Made by a program: the position numbers and the translations under genes
From: Chromera velia
Taxonomy: Eukaryota > Sar > Chromeraceae
DNA length: 29,087 nt
NCBI GenBank assembly: GCA_018398765.1
Contig: JAHBMJ010001567.1
Coordinates: forward strand, 1-29,087
Direction: 5' to 3'
Notes under the pieces: generated by a model
Databases searched by the model: none
What the model was told of the DNA's origin: nothing
Seen by the model: the letters and a program-made list of their open reading frames with translations, nothing else
Part shown: in pieces, positions 9,736 to 19,569 of the stretch
Layout: every line of letters starts with the position of its first letter
How positions within the stretch are numbered: the stretch's first letter is position 1

Positions 9736-12700
9736 GTCCATCCTTTTCTCTTTCTTTCTGCCCGGAAGCGGGTGCAATTTGAAGATTCCTTGTATGCATG
9801 AGCTGTATGCACACTCTCTCTGTCTCTCTCTCTCTCTTGCTTTTCTCTTCTTGTTGCAGGCCCAGAAGGCGAGGGGGGTGACGGTGGGTGCACAGAAGAA
9901 AAGGATGATCGCGACTGCCTCCTCAGAGCACCCTGCAGGAAGGGAGCAGAGGGGAGGAGGGGGCACTGCCGCCTCTTCGTTTGCTCCGGGGGAGATGTCT
10001 GCTGGTGTTGGGTTGGGCTTGGGGGGGGCGCTGGGACTGGGGAGCATGGGGGCGTCCGGTCTGGATGCTGTTGAAAGCGCTGCACACGCTGCAGTTGCGG
10101 GGCTGCCCCCTTTGGCGAAGGCTCTGGACGTGCCTGAGTCGCGTCTCGAGAAACTGGCAGGGGAGGAGGCAGGGAGGGTCAAGAGGATGGAAGAGATGGA
10201 TAGGGAGATGAAGGAAATGTCGGTGTCCCTTGAAAGATGGAAGGAGAAGGAAAGATCGCCTTTATTAGGGGAAGTGAAGGAAGAGCTTGAAGAGAAAAAA
10301 AAGGAGGGCAGGGGGAATGCTGAGAGAAGACTAGAGGCTGCTCAGAGCATGTTGGAGTTTGTGCAAGGATTGGCTGGTCTGCACGAGGCGAAGAGGAAGC
10401 CTCTGGAGCAGGCGCAGGGAATGTTGGAGAGAATGTTGACGACTGTGTGTCAAAGGAAGTGGAAGAGACGGGTGAGAGATGTGGATGACGAAGCGAGGGA
10501 GTTTGGGTGGAGACACTTGGCAGCATGTGAGTCCGATGGGGAGCAAGAGGAGAGGGAGGGAGGGGGGCGTGATGCTATGGGAAGGGACGCGGAGGGGCGC
10601 AAGGGCGCAAAGGAAGCCGCACGCCGTCTGCGCGCGTCTCGTCGTCAGCGGAGACGGCAGAAGCGCAGGGTGAAGAAGGAAAGGAAAGGGGACGAGGGAG
10701 AATCCGGGTGGGACAGCACAGCGTCCTCTGAAGCCGACGGTTTGGCGACTCTTCGAGAAGACCGTCAGGCTTTCGGTGAAGCCGCTGGCCGAATTCTGAA
10801 GGACGTCTCTGACGAGTATGGGAACGCCGGGGCGGTCTTAGAGGTCTTCGCGGGCTTCAAGGGAGAGTCCCGGAGTGACTACTACCGATCGTTTGCGTCG
10901 GCTTCGCTTGATGAGGTGAGTGCCTTGCTCAACAGTCTCTTTTGTCCTTTTTTTCTCTTTCCTGTACGGGTGTGTATGTGCTAGAATGAATAAGACAGGG
11001 GACGCGCATTGAAATATGCGTAGCTCCCTTTTTCTTTTCTGTGTGGATTGACAGAGCCAAGGTTGCTGTGAAGTGAGTGAGGAGTGAGCGAGCGAGTGAG
11101 TGAGTCAGCAAGCGAGTGAGGGAGCCGGTAAGCAAGTGGTTCATTAAGTCAAGAACTTCCGTGAAGAATCTCCCGAAGACTTCTGGCTGCGAAGGACCTT
11201 TTTCAAGTAGGGAGTGGAAGATTGAGTGAGTGAGTGAGTGAGTCTTCTGGGCTCCCACCATGCATCCCGTTGCGTTCCCTCTTCCCCAGTCAGGCCTCAG
11301 GAGGGTAGACAGACAAGACAACCCTTCTGCCTGTGACAGAGGGTCGAGTTAAGTGAGTGACAGGTATACGTCAACATCGAAGGATGCTGGGTGAGGGGAG
11401 GTAGGTGTGCAGTGAGAACAATAACGGAGGCCTCCACTGTCTGACTTTCTTTACCCAATGACCTATCGACCAATCCACCTACTTGCGCACTGTCTCACTA
11501 ATGCCCGCCTGTATGCCCCTGTGTCCTTGCCTCCCTCCCTGTCCGTGCATGCAGGCCCTCGAGCTGTACGTGCAGCACGAGCTGTTGTCCTGGGATCCTC
11601 TAGCGCTCTGTGTCTCTGACGAGAGGGGGGGGCAGAGGGATGCGATCGGGAGAACGCAGAGAGAGAGACAGACAGAGGCAGGGGGCACAAACGAGGGGCA
11701 ACTGCTGAGGACAGGGGCCCAGATGGACGGCTTCCCTTGGTGGGTGCGTGGGTGGGTGGGTGTGTGGATCAGTCGCTCCCTCGCTCCCGACCTTTTTTGG
11801 ACTGGTGAAGAATCAATGAAGCAAGCCTTCCTTGTCTGCCTTTCTGCTCATCTTACAAACGCAACAGTCTGCCTGCCTGCTCGTCTGCTTACTTGTCCTC
11901 TGACCTGCCAACTCTCCGTTGCCTTTTCCGACTCTTCGTCCCGCCAACTTCTTTCGCTCTCTTGGGACCGCTATGTCCTTCTCAATCTGAACGCCTGGAT
12001 CAGAAGAGGAATCGTTACGTGTGTGTTTTTGCGTGTCCGTCGGCACGTGTGTGTGTGTGTGTGTGTGCGTGTACGTGTACGTGTACGTGTACGTGTGTAC
12101 GCATATGTCTATCCATGTGCGTGTGCCTGTGGGTGTGCAGGTACGAATCTGTGTTTGCGTTCTGTGAGGACGCTTCACAGTGTGATAGGGCAGAGGACGA
12201 TCTCCTCCCAAATCTGATCGAGAGGTCAGCAAAGAGGTTTTTTTTTTTTTTTTCTCCTCTTTGTTAGCTTCTCTTCCATTTCTTGTGCGACTCCCCTTCT
12301 GAGCGGTCGTTAGTCCTGTCATTCACGTTTCGTCTTGTTCTCTCTGATCTATCCATCATCTCGCCCCCCCCCTGTTCCCTTCTGATCCCTTACTGTGCCG
12401 GTTTTCTTGTCTCTTGGTCTGCTCTTGTCTGCAGAAGTGTCTTGACAGCCCTTTCCCTTCCTCTCTGTGTGGCTGTGCCCACTGCATGCAGGTGCGTCGT
12501 TCCGGTGGCGACGTTTCTCGTCGAGACTGTGTGGGACCCCTCTTCCCTCAAGGAGACGGAGAGGATCGTGGCGGTGGTGAGGGAGATTCTGGAGTTTCTC
12601 AGGGAGGAGGGGGAGGGGGGCAGTGAGGAGACTGAGAGGCCGGCAGTGAGGCGTCTCCTCAAAGCGGTGGAACAGAGGGTGTTGACAGCAATGAAAGATC

Positions 12701-13104
12701 TGTTTGTGCTCTCGCCTTGCCTGCTGGGCTCGGGGCAGGGACGGGAGGGGGGAGTCTCTTCCTCTTCCGTTGAACAGAGGGGTGCCGAGACTTTTCGTTC
12801 TCGTCTCCTTTGCCGTCTCGCTCGGATTCTCTCTCTGGTCGGAATGTGGGAGGGCATTTTGTGGGCCCAGTCTATCCGGCGTCTGGTGATTGAGGAGGGG
12901 TGGAAAAACAGGATAGAGAAATGCCTGAGAAGAAACGACGAGACGCCTCAGATGGCAGTCTGGCTGCGTCGGTACCTGGGTGCACTTCCCAGAGTGTGCT
13001 TGTCTTCTGACGGTCCGCCTCTGTCTCAGAGACTGGTGGCCCTCCTTTCGGCAGCTGGACGCGCAGGGGCTGGCCTGCCCTCACCCATCCCAGCCCGCTG
13101 CTAG
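8085..13104 (+). CDS. PAXBP1: GCFC-domain protein, PAXBP1/ILP1 family, 5 exons
   Basis: Exons 8085-9266, 9860-10915, 11555-11739, 12141-12224 and 12492-13104 join in phase to 1039 aa. The start is chosen for its CACCATG context and because MFAKRK resembles the family's MFRKARR opening. Residues 1-394 are disordered and acidic/Gly/Ser-rich, ending EEEALFEEMQ. The AQKARGV that follows exon 1 fits the family's 'E.EQ..KGV' element. Exon 2 (395-746) holds a Lys/Glu-rich coiled coil, a basic patch, then DVSDEYG and SDYYRSFAS. Exons 3-5 form the GCFC core: LLSWDPL, WYESVFAFCED (the W codon is split by an intron), LLPNLIER, VETVWDPSSLKETERIV. This order and wording match human PAXBP1/GCFC2. The family acts in the nucleus; GCFC2 and plant ILP1 are linked to late spliceosomes and lariat release, and PAXBP1 to PAX-dependent chromatin. 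No G-patch is seen, so it is not TFIP11. Four introns carry CT or GT repeats. Confidence 0.92.
9701..9840. repeat. CT microsatellites in intron 1 of the PAXBP1-like gene
   Basis: Two (CT)n blocks (about 9701-9735 and 9811-9840) form a long polypyrimidine tract ahead of the TTGTTGCAG acceptor at 9859. They are intronic, not coding. Confidence 0.85.
12043..12105. repeat. GT and GTACGT repeats in intron 3 of the PAXBP1-like gene
   Basis: A (GT)n run is followed by four GTACGT-like hexamers, upstream of the acceptor at 12140. Intronic. Confidence 0.85.
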
Positions 13105-13704
13105 GCCCGCGGAGAAACCATGCACTAGTCCATATGCAATTTGATGATGCAAATCACTGACTCCTCAGGCCAGTTTATCATACCGATACATACCAATTAA
13201 TATTAGACAGTAGTTAAACATCACTCATACAATGAACGCGCCATCCGAATCGTTCTACGCTTCGTTTTCTTAGTCGTTTTCAATAAATGAATACTTCTAA
13301 AATTTTAACTAGAATTTTAAAGCTAATAAAAGTCTAATTCTTAAATTGAGTAAAGATCTTTTTGATCCACTAATTCATTGATTGGTTCCGCGCTAGGCCT
13401 TGATTCCTTTAAGTTTCCTTGAGTTATGATGCAAATTGGTCATGTAATATTAGGCTTCACTGTGTGAGCTCTAACTAGCTGTAACGTAACAAAAATAACA
13501 CTCATAGGCTGCTAATGCCTATTAGGATTAGGATTTATATTAGGAGTAATCTGGAAGATTGACCTCCCGCCCTACAGAGAAAGTGCCGAAGCGACTAACT
13601 CCCATTCGCTACCGGTACAGCTGCTCCGGCCTGCCTATGCACGTTGATGAGGCGACTTTGCGTGCAAAGCATACAAACTGACTTGTAGGAACTTGAATGA
13701 TGAA
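13105..13704. other. AT-rich 3' flank, no gene seen
   Basis: AATAAA at 13282-13287, 178 bp after the PAXBP1-like stop, is a candidate poly(A) signal. ATACCGATAC at 13180-13189, preceded by ATCACTGACTCCTC, is shared with a repeat cluster near 18635-18690. The rest is AT-rich with no supported reading frame. Confidence 0.45.
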
Positions 13705-14400
13705 TCGCCTTAGGGGGCAGCTCAGCTCTGCTGAGAGCAGCCGAGAGGCCCTAAGATTGCACACATTCGCATAACGCATTTTTTTATTTTTGGGGGGAGG
13801 ATCGGTTCTGTCTTTGTCATGGTCGGTGTTGCCCAAGTTCTAAAATATGCCCCTCAAGCAACTCGCATGGAGCCATGATTGCACATGTCTTAATTACTTT
13901 ACATATGCGTGCCCCTCAAGTAACTTGCACGGAGTTATACATACATACGATGCGCGCGCGGTCCCGAAAAGCATACTTCACTGCCGTGGCCCCTGCCCCA
14001 TGGTAGCATACAACTTAGATATGCCCAAGCCTCTCACACCCATGCGGTCCGCTAATTGATGCACACCGTCGGGGGCTTGGGCATGTCTAAGTTGTGTGCT
14101 GCCATGGGGCGGGGGCCACGGCAGCGAAGTATGCTTTTCGGGACCACGTGCACGTCATATATATGTGCAACTCCGTGCGAGTTACTTGGGGGGCACGCAT
14201 GCGCAAAGTAATTAAGGCATGCATATGCGATCGCGGCTCCGTGCGAGTTGCTTGAGGGGCATATTTTGGATGTGACAGAGACACATACTCGCAGAACCGA
14301 TCCCCCCCCCCCCAAAAATGAAAAAATGCGTTATGCGAGTGCGTGCGATCTCAGGGCCTTTCGGCTGATCTCAGCAGAGCTGAGCTGCCCCCCGAGGCGA
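13705..14400. mobile_element. 696-bp imperfect palindrome (foldback element)
   Basis: The left arm, from TCGCCTTAGGGGGCAGCTCA (13705), pairs along its whole length with the right arm ending GGCGA at 14400. Arms are about 325 bp with a loop of about 42 bp (14032-14073). Within each arm the motif CCCCTCAAGYAACTYGCAY occurs twice, so four copies exist. Both arms carry GCATAACGCATTTTTT next to a G- or C-run, and GTCCCGAAAAGCATACTTC. By eye the arms are over 80% identical and the differences are nearly all transitions. Small frames inside are mirror images of each other and are not genes. It ends 144 bp before the glycosyltransferase-like gene. Confidence 0.8.
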
Positions 14401-14544
14401 TATAGGTCAGTCAAACATGCATGCATGATGCTTCTAACAGACAACAGTAGGCAATTGAGACGATCGAAGGATTTCGTTAGAATGACTTTCGTAGTTTTAC
14501 GATCTGACAATTCCCGCCGGCTCTGCATCTATACCCACGTGTGA

Positions 14545-15567
14545 ATGGCCTCTGTACTCTGCTTCATTCCGTGCCTCTTGATCGGTAGCTCTTCAGTTGG
14601 CCACCAAAGAATGCTTGGGAGGATCTTGCTGTTCACAGTATGCTCCAGCCTTTCAACGGTTCTTTGGAAACAGGCTGCAGGGGAACCAACAAGCTGCCCT
14701 GCTCTTTCTGAGCATTCCCCACAGGAGGGAAGCTCCGTCTGCTCGGCATCTGACCGTTCCACTTCTGATGAGTTGGAAGCCCGCTTTTGGAAAGTCGCAA
14801 AGAACGGCGACAAGATCTTTCAGGATCCATGCGGTTTCACAGAAGAGTGCAGGATTTCATTTGCACTCTATGGAAAGAATCCAAAGTACGTGCTTGGGGC
14901 CCTCCGGAACTTGGAGCTACAAAAAATGTATTTCCCTGGATGGGTCGTGCGAATCTATCACGACCACTCTGTTCCAAAAGAGGCACTGGAGGCATTAGAG
15001 AGAGAAGGGGCCGAGCTAATTCTGGTCGATTCCATCAAGGGATCAACCGCTGGTATGTTTTGGAGGTTTCTCGTTGCTGATGACCCGACAGTGGACAGAT
15101 TCATTGTCAGAGATGTTGATTCGCGTCTGGGAGGGAGGGAGAGGGCGGCAGTGAATGAGTGGATCGCCTCGGGTCGGTACGGGCACACAATTCGCGACCA
15201 CCCTGCTCATACGGACATAAGCATCAACGGAGGTATGTGGGGGGCAAGGCACGGTCTCATTAAGGACATGGAGGGTATGGTCAGAGCCTGGAGCCAAAAA
15301 GATGCGTTCATGGAAGACATTAACTTCCTCATAGACAAAATCTGGCCCATTCTTGAGACCGATGTGATGCAGCATGACTCTTACGGCTGCACCAAATTCA
15401 CAAAAAACACCCGTCCGTTTCCTACGCGTCGGTCACGGAATCACGAGCATGTGGGACAAGTTTTTGCCCCAGACGACAAGTACAGGCAGGGCGATGTAGA
15501 CAAACTCGTGAAGTGGGGGGAGGCTCCGCTAGAGTGCCGCGGTCGCGAAGACTGGACTTACGCATAG
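14545..15567 (+). CDS. Membrane-anchored GT-A-type glycosyltransferase-like protein
   Basis: Single-exon frame of 340 aa. Two hydrophobic stretches near the N-terminus (about 4-16 and 24-41) give a signal-anchor; Met23 (14611) is an equally possible start. Residues 104-240 hold the recognisable core: ISFALYG, YFPGWVVRIYHDHSVP, MFWRFLVADD, then FIVRDVDSRL with a DVD (DXD-type) motif at 190-192. This is followed by RERAAVNEWI, IRDHPAH (about 216-222) and INGGMWG (about 227-233). A DXD after a Rossmann-like half, then a DHP and GGMWG segment, fits nucleotide-sugar-using GT-A enzymes, probably luminal in the Golgi. The substrate is unknown and I cannot name a CAZy family. It stands alone between a palindrome and minisatellites. 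The frame is intact, so it is probably functional. Confidence 0.72.
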   Translation: MASVLCFIPCLLIGSSSVGHQRMLGRILLFTVCSSLSTVLWKQAAGEPTSCPALSEHSPQEGSSVCSASDRSTSDELEARFWKVAKNGDKIFQDPCGFTEECRISFALYGKNPKYVLGALRNLELQKMYFPGWVVRIYHDHSVPKEALEALEREGAELILVDSIKGSTAGMFWRFLVADDPTVDRFIVRDVDSRLGGRERAAVNEWIASGRYGHTIRDHPAHTDISINGGMWGARHGLIKDMEGMVRAWSQKDAFMEDINFLIDKIWPILETDVMQHDSYGCTKFTKNTRPFPTRRSRNHEHVGQVFAPDDKYRQGDVDKLVKWGEAPLECRGREDWTYA

Positions 15568-15737
15568 CCGATCGACGTTTGAGTGACCATTGGGGGGCCT
15601 GTGTTTCAAATCCACTAGCGGCTGCAAGCAACGAAAGTCCTAGACTTTGACAACCATGGGCTGGAAAGACATGAGAAAAGGTAATCCCTGATTCTGGGTG
15701 CCTGTGTCTGAGTTTAGTGTCCTGCCACGTGCCTGCT

Positions 15738-16215
15738 TGCCTGTCTGTCTGTCTGTCTGTCAAAAGGAGGGAGAAGAAGAAGGAACACATAGTCTGTCTG
15801 TCTGTGTCTGTCTGTCTGTGTCTGTCTGTCTGTCTGTGTCTGTCTGTGTCTGTCTGTGTCTGTCTGTGTCTGTCTGTGTCTGTCTGTCTGTGTCTGTCTG
15901 TCTGTGTCTGTCTGTCTGTGTCGGTCGGTGTCGGTCGGTGTCGGTCGGTGTCGGTCGGTGTCGGTCGGTGTCGGTCGGTGTCGGTCGGTGTCGGTCGGTG
16001 TCGGTCTGTGTCTGTCTGTGTCTGTCTGTGTCCGTCCGTCCCCGTCTGTCTGTCTGTCTGGCTGTCTGTCCGTCCCTCCGTCCATCCGTCCGTCCGTCTG
16101 TCTGTCTGTGTCTGTCTGTCTGGCTGTCTGGCTGTCTGGCTGGCTGTCCGTCCGTCTGTCCGTCTGTCCGGTCTGTCCGTCTGTCCGTCTGTCCGTCTGT
16201 CTGTCGGTTCGTCTA
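15738..16215. repeat. TCTG/TCGG minisatellite block
   Basis: A field of TGTC/TCTG tetramers organised as 10-mers (TCTGTCTGTG). It contains eight perfect tandem copies of TCGGTCGGTG at 15921-16000 and returns to TCTG and then CCGTCTGT variants. Because ten is not a multiple of three and stops are absent, long Ser/Val/Cys or Thr/Asp/Arg frames appear on both strands. These are artefacts of the repeat. Confidence 0.95.
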
Positions 16216-16403
16216 TCTGGAATCCTTCCACTGCCCGCTCAAAGGAGAAAAAAGCCACAGAGTACGTGCCAAAGGAAGAAACAGAAAGAAAAAGGGCAAG
16301 AAGTCTTGCTGCGTTTTTGTCAATTAGTCTGTCTACCTGTCTGTCTGTCTGGTCTGTCCGTTTTCACAATAAGTCAAGAGAAGGGAAGGAAGAAAAAACA
16401 CAT

Positions 16404-16407
16404 AGTT

Positions 16408-16468
<61 letters not shown>

Positions 16469-16481
16469 GTGTGTGTGTGTG

Positions 16482-16521
<40 letters not shown>

Positions 16522-16562
16522 TGTGTGTGTTTGTGTGACACTGTGTGTGTGTGTGTGTGTGT
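16404..16562. repeat. CT then GT microsatellite
   Basis: A (CT)n block passes directly into a long (GT)n block, interrupted by AT and GC steps, ending just before TTTTGCAG. Related TCTG repeats flank it at 16328-16355. Confidence 0.95.
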
Positions 16563-17089
16563 TTTGCAGCATAACTTATATGTGTATTGTTAGATAAATA
16601 TGTTTCACAGTTGATGGTATTAATCTCCAAGCATTCTTCGTTTCAGATACTATTTTTTAAAATATCGATCGTCATCAGCTTCGTCGTCTTCCTCATTATC
16701 ATCATCATCATTATTATCATTTAATATTATTTTTATTAATCGGTCTATAGGTCATTATGCAATGCATGAGTCTAGGACAATACCTGCACCATACAACGGG
16801 TGGAGGGGCCTAAATGACAACTACTTCAAACCTGGCATCTGAGTAATGCTCAATCGATCAATAGCATTGTCCCCACTGATGGAGGCTGCAACGTTTGCAG
16901 AGAAAAACTTTCAGGTAGTGAAACCGAAACTAAAACCGAAACCGCTTGCTCGGATAAGAGTATACTTAGGCTCTGAGAAGGAAACTCACTCGAGGTTTTT
17001 TAAAAACTTTTGGTTGAGTATCAGTCTCGTTTGAGCTCCTCTTCTGAGCGTATTCCTAGCTTTTCGTTTTGTGTTGAGAGTCTGCCCAG
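16563..17089. other. Intergenic, no gene firmly supported
   Basis: Includes an ATC/ATT triplet-rich patch (16670-16740) and AGAGTATACTTAGGCTC near 16957, which resembles the terminal repeat of the 3739-3995 element but appears once. A 62-aa frame from 16846 has no recognisable features. It could be an upstream exon of the next gene, but I see no matching splice pair. Confidence 0.35.
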
Positions 17090-17777
17090 ATGATGATGAT
17101 GACCATGAAACCTGAAGCAAGAGTGGTTCTTGCTGAAGAGATTACGATACGTCTTCTGCCTACTGCTGAGCAGCTTCTGAAATCATGCTTCTCGACGACT
17201 GAGGCCGTTCTAACTGAATTTTCCTGCTCCGTTTTTGTTTGTGCCTCTCTCCTCAAAAAGATGAACTTTGTACTTGTAAGTCATAATGAACCTCTGTCTG
17301 CTCGTACGTCGGAGGCGACGCCGGGGGGCAAAACTTTCTTACAGCCAGTTTCTGGAACGAGCGTCGAAGGAGAACGGGTTAGGCAATAGGCACCTTGCAG
17401 AGACGGAGACAGAGACAGGGTTTTGCCTTTTCCATAAATCCATTTCTTCTTCTAGGTCTTCCATAAGACTCTCATCGGGGCATCCAAACAGACCTCCGTC
17501 GAGCGCTTTCAGAGGTTCACGCCGGCCGCTGCTTCTGTTGGCGCCCCAGGGTCGTAGTTTTGGATCCTACGGGAAGGTTGACGTTCGAGTCAACATCCCA
17601 AGTGGGCAGGGCGCGGCGGTGTGGGTGGGAAGGCCTACACAGGGTAGCTCAGGGCGGGATGAAGAGAGCGAGAGAGGGAAGGTGAGTGGGTGTATGGATG
17701 GGGGCGCGCGGCCTGACTTGCGGATGGAGGGAGGGGACAGGTGTTCTGTTGAACTTTCACGCCACTCTAACTTTTAG
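17090..17777 (+). CDS. Unrecognised small gene, 2 exons, with an apparent +1 frame break
   Basis: Exon 1 is 17090-17275. It starts within a run of ATGs; Met6 at 17105 has the better context, GACCATGA. The donor CTT|GTAAGT leads to a 180-bp intron with acceptor TTCTTCTTCTAG, and exon 2 starts at 17456 in phase. Exon 1 encodes a helical stretch (VVLAEEITIRLLPTAEQLLK). Exon 2 continues VFHKTLIGASKQTSVERFQ, then meets TAG at 17555. One base over, the next frame continues with strand-like coding (YGKVDVRVNIPSG, AAVWVGRPTQGS) to a stop at 17775. Removing one G at about 17549-17551 would join them. Either the gene is recently broken, the base is a sequence error, or exon 2 truly ends at 17557. I recognise no family. 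Confidence 0.42.
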
Positions 17778-18110
17778 CATTAGCAGTCTAAAATTCATAC
17801 CTTAGTCCTATCATTTTCATACTAGAATCTATTATTACAATTCAGTCAAAGAATCATCATGTTGAAACATTTAAAAAATATAATACTAAAAAGTAAAATG
17901 TTACTATAATGTTACTATCATGCTGAATCATGCTACTAAAAGTTAGAAATAAGAAATTAAGTTCAAAACACTATGATAGAAAGACATTAGGCGTGGGTGA
18001 TGTTTGTATGACCTAGTGGTTAGCATGTAGAACTAATATGATGGAAGTCTACGGTTCAAACCCAAGCAGTGGCCTTTTTCACGTTTTGATCAATTCATAT
18101 ATGCAGAACC
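17778..18110 (+). repeat. AT-rich DNA with a tRNA-derived SINE-like segment
   Basis: At about 17996-18076, TGACCTAGTGGTTAGC resembles a pol III A box as in Glu/Asp-type tRNAs. GGTTCAAACCC, about 45 bp further on, is a good B box, and a TTTTT run follows. Neither the anticodon nor the T stem pairs properly, so this is a decayed tRNA or SINE head rather than a tRNA gene. The preceding 200 bp are AT-rich with nothing recognisable. Confidence 0.4.
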
Positions 18111-18720
18111 GTATCGGTATATTTTCGCTTTTTTAAAGCTAACCCGTTAGTCACAGACTAACGCCAGAAAGACATGCATGCGCGTTAGCCATAGACATAC
18201 ACAAGAGGCGTTAGCCTCAGGCTTATATAAGAGAACAATCTGATTCACATTATCAATGAGCAGTATTCCTAGATTCAGAACAGACGGGACAAACCAGAAC
18301 CTTTTGACAGACTAGGCTAGATCCGCCCCTCATACACGGAGATGCGACATGCATAACAAAAACCTTAATCATCATAATTCGTATTAGCCGTAGGCTAACG
18401 TAACATGGAAAACCAGATCTGAAAGGCAATTGATGAAATCTTGCAGCACCACGATCGATCAGAATTCCATCCAGAATTCTATCCAAATCAGATAGCGACT
18501 TGACTTGAGCCTTGAGCGTCCTTCTAGACTTGAACTCGACTTCGAACATTCTGACAGCCAGTACTAAACCTTCAAAGCTTAGCCCGGTATACCGATACAG
18601 TGGATACCGATACACTTGAGCCAGTACTGAACGATCACTGACTCCTTAGCGGCATACCGATACAGCATCAGACCTTTACATACCGATATAGAACCTGACC
18701 TTTACGTATCGATCTAGAAC
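18111..18720. repeat. GTTAGCC and ATACCGATAC repeat cluster with a TATA box
   Basis: ATACCGATAC or a one-base variant occurs at 18589, 18604, 18654 and 18680, and inverted at 18111. GTTAGCC or its complement occurs several times around 18130-18215 and at 18385. TATATAA lies at 18224-18230. The clustering upstream of a gag gene suggests the regulatory part of an LTR or retrotransposon leader, but I could not delimit LTR ends or a PBS. Confidence 0.35.
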
Positions 18721-18723
18721 CTT

Positions 18724-19062
18724 CTACTGAGACTCCTCTGTGTCTCCATCAGTCTCTAGGCGCCTTCTATAGATTCTGTTTCCTTCTGGCCAGTCATGTC
18801 GGAAAAGCGTAGAACATGTGGTGACATCGCCAGCAAGAGTGGAACTCTCCAAACTCTTCTGACCTGAAGCATAACAAGTTCCGCCAAAACAACGGACGAA
18901 GCGAGATCCTCTCCAAGCATCCAGGCATCTTCCACTACCCTCTTTCTGGCCAAGGAACCGACTGAGTCTCGCTGCAAGAAGGAGAAGATTAAGCTCTTCG
19001 GCTTGTACTTTTCCTTCAGAAACAGGTACCTGCGAGTGCTTCACATCCAGACACACCTTCAT
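18724..19062 (-). CDS. Doubtful 112-aa reading frame on the minus strand
   Basis: It opens MKVCLDVKHSQVPVSEGKVQ and has balanced composition, including LNLLLLAARLSRFLGQ. Nothing identifies it and there is no splice or promoter support. It lies antisense to the leader of the plus-strand retroelement and may be chance. Confidence 0.2.
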   Translation of the reverse strand: MKVCLDVKHSQVPVSEGKVQAEELNLLLLAARLSRFLGQKEGSGRCLDAWRGSRFVRCFGGTCYASGQKSLESSTLAGDVTTCSTLFRHDWPEGNRIYRRRLETDGDTEESQ

Positions 19063-19569
19063 CCTCTTGACTTAGCCGTCCCCAAGCCTATTGCAAGCGC
19101 TGGTGTTCCTTCAACAAGAACTTGATCAAAAGCTGGTCCCGAGTAGCTCCTCTTAATGCTGCCATCTCTGGCTTGCCGAACCTACCACAGCAACTGCACC
19201 ACCACTGTGATGCCTTTGTTCCCTCCTTCTTCCCCGTCCAACAGTGACGTTACCGTGATCGATCTCCGCTCCTAAGCAGAAATCTAGGACTTTGCCAAAA
19301 ACTCTCCCGAGAACAAGACCAAACCGCGGCGGAGCGCTGCTCAATTTTCCCCTGTGTGCTCTTTTCCTCCTTTGAGAAAAATCCTCCCCACAGAAGCACC
19401 TGACCGCAAAGCGCTGCTAAATTTCCCTCTGAGTGCTCCTTCTTCTCCTTTTGAGAAAATCGAATTTGAAACCACACCCGACCGTGAAATGCTACAGAAA
19501 TTTTAAACAAAAGCAGGAAAAATCAACCCACACACGCAGCTGAGCAACTTTGACTAACACCCATCCCTA
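19063..19569. other. Leader-like sequence before gag, no gene seen
   Basis: Contains a diverged duplication (about 19320-19495) of a block that includes TTTCCTTTGAGAAAAT-like sequence plus CGCTGCT/AAATTTCCC. It is probably an untranslated retroelement leader. Confidence 0.3.

Noticed and set aside
13847-14544. Small frames inside the palindrome
   Set aside because: They are mirror images from the two arms with no conserved features.
15422-16258. 278-aa minus-strand frame of TDRQTDRQ repeats
   Set aside because: Reverse translation of the tetranucleotide repeat, running into the antisense of the glycosyltransferase-like gene.
15698-16593. Long overlapping frames of more than 200 residues rich in Ser/Val/Cys or Thr/Asp/Arg
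   Set aside because: They are translations of TCTG/TCGG and GT repeats, open in several frames on both strands.
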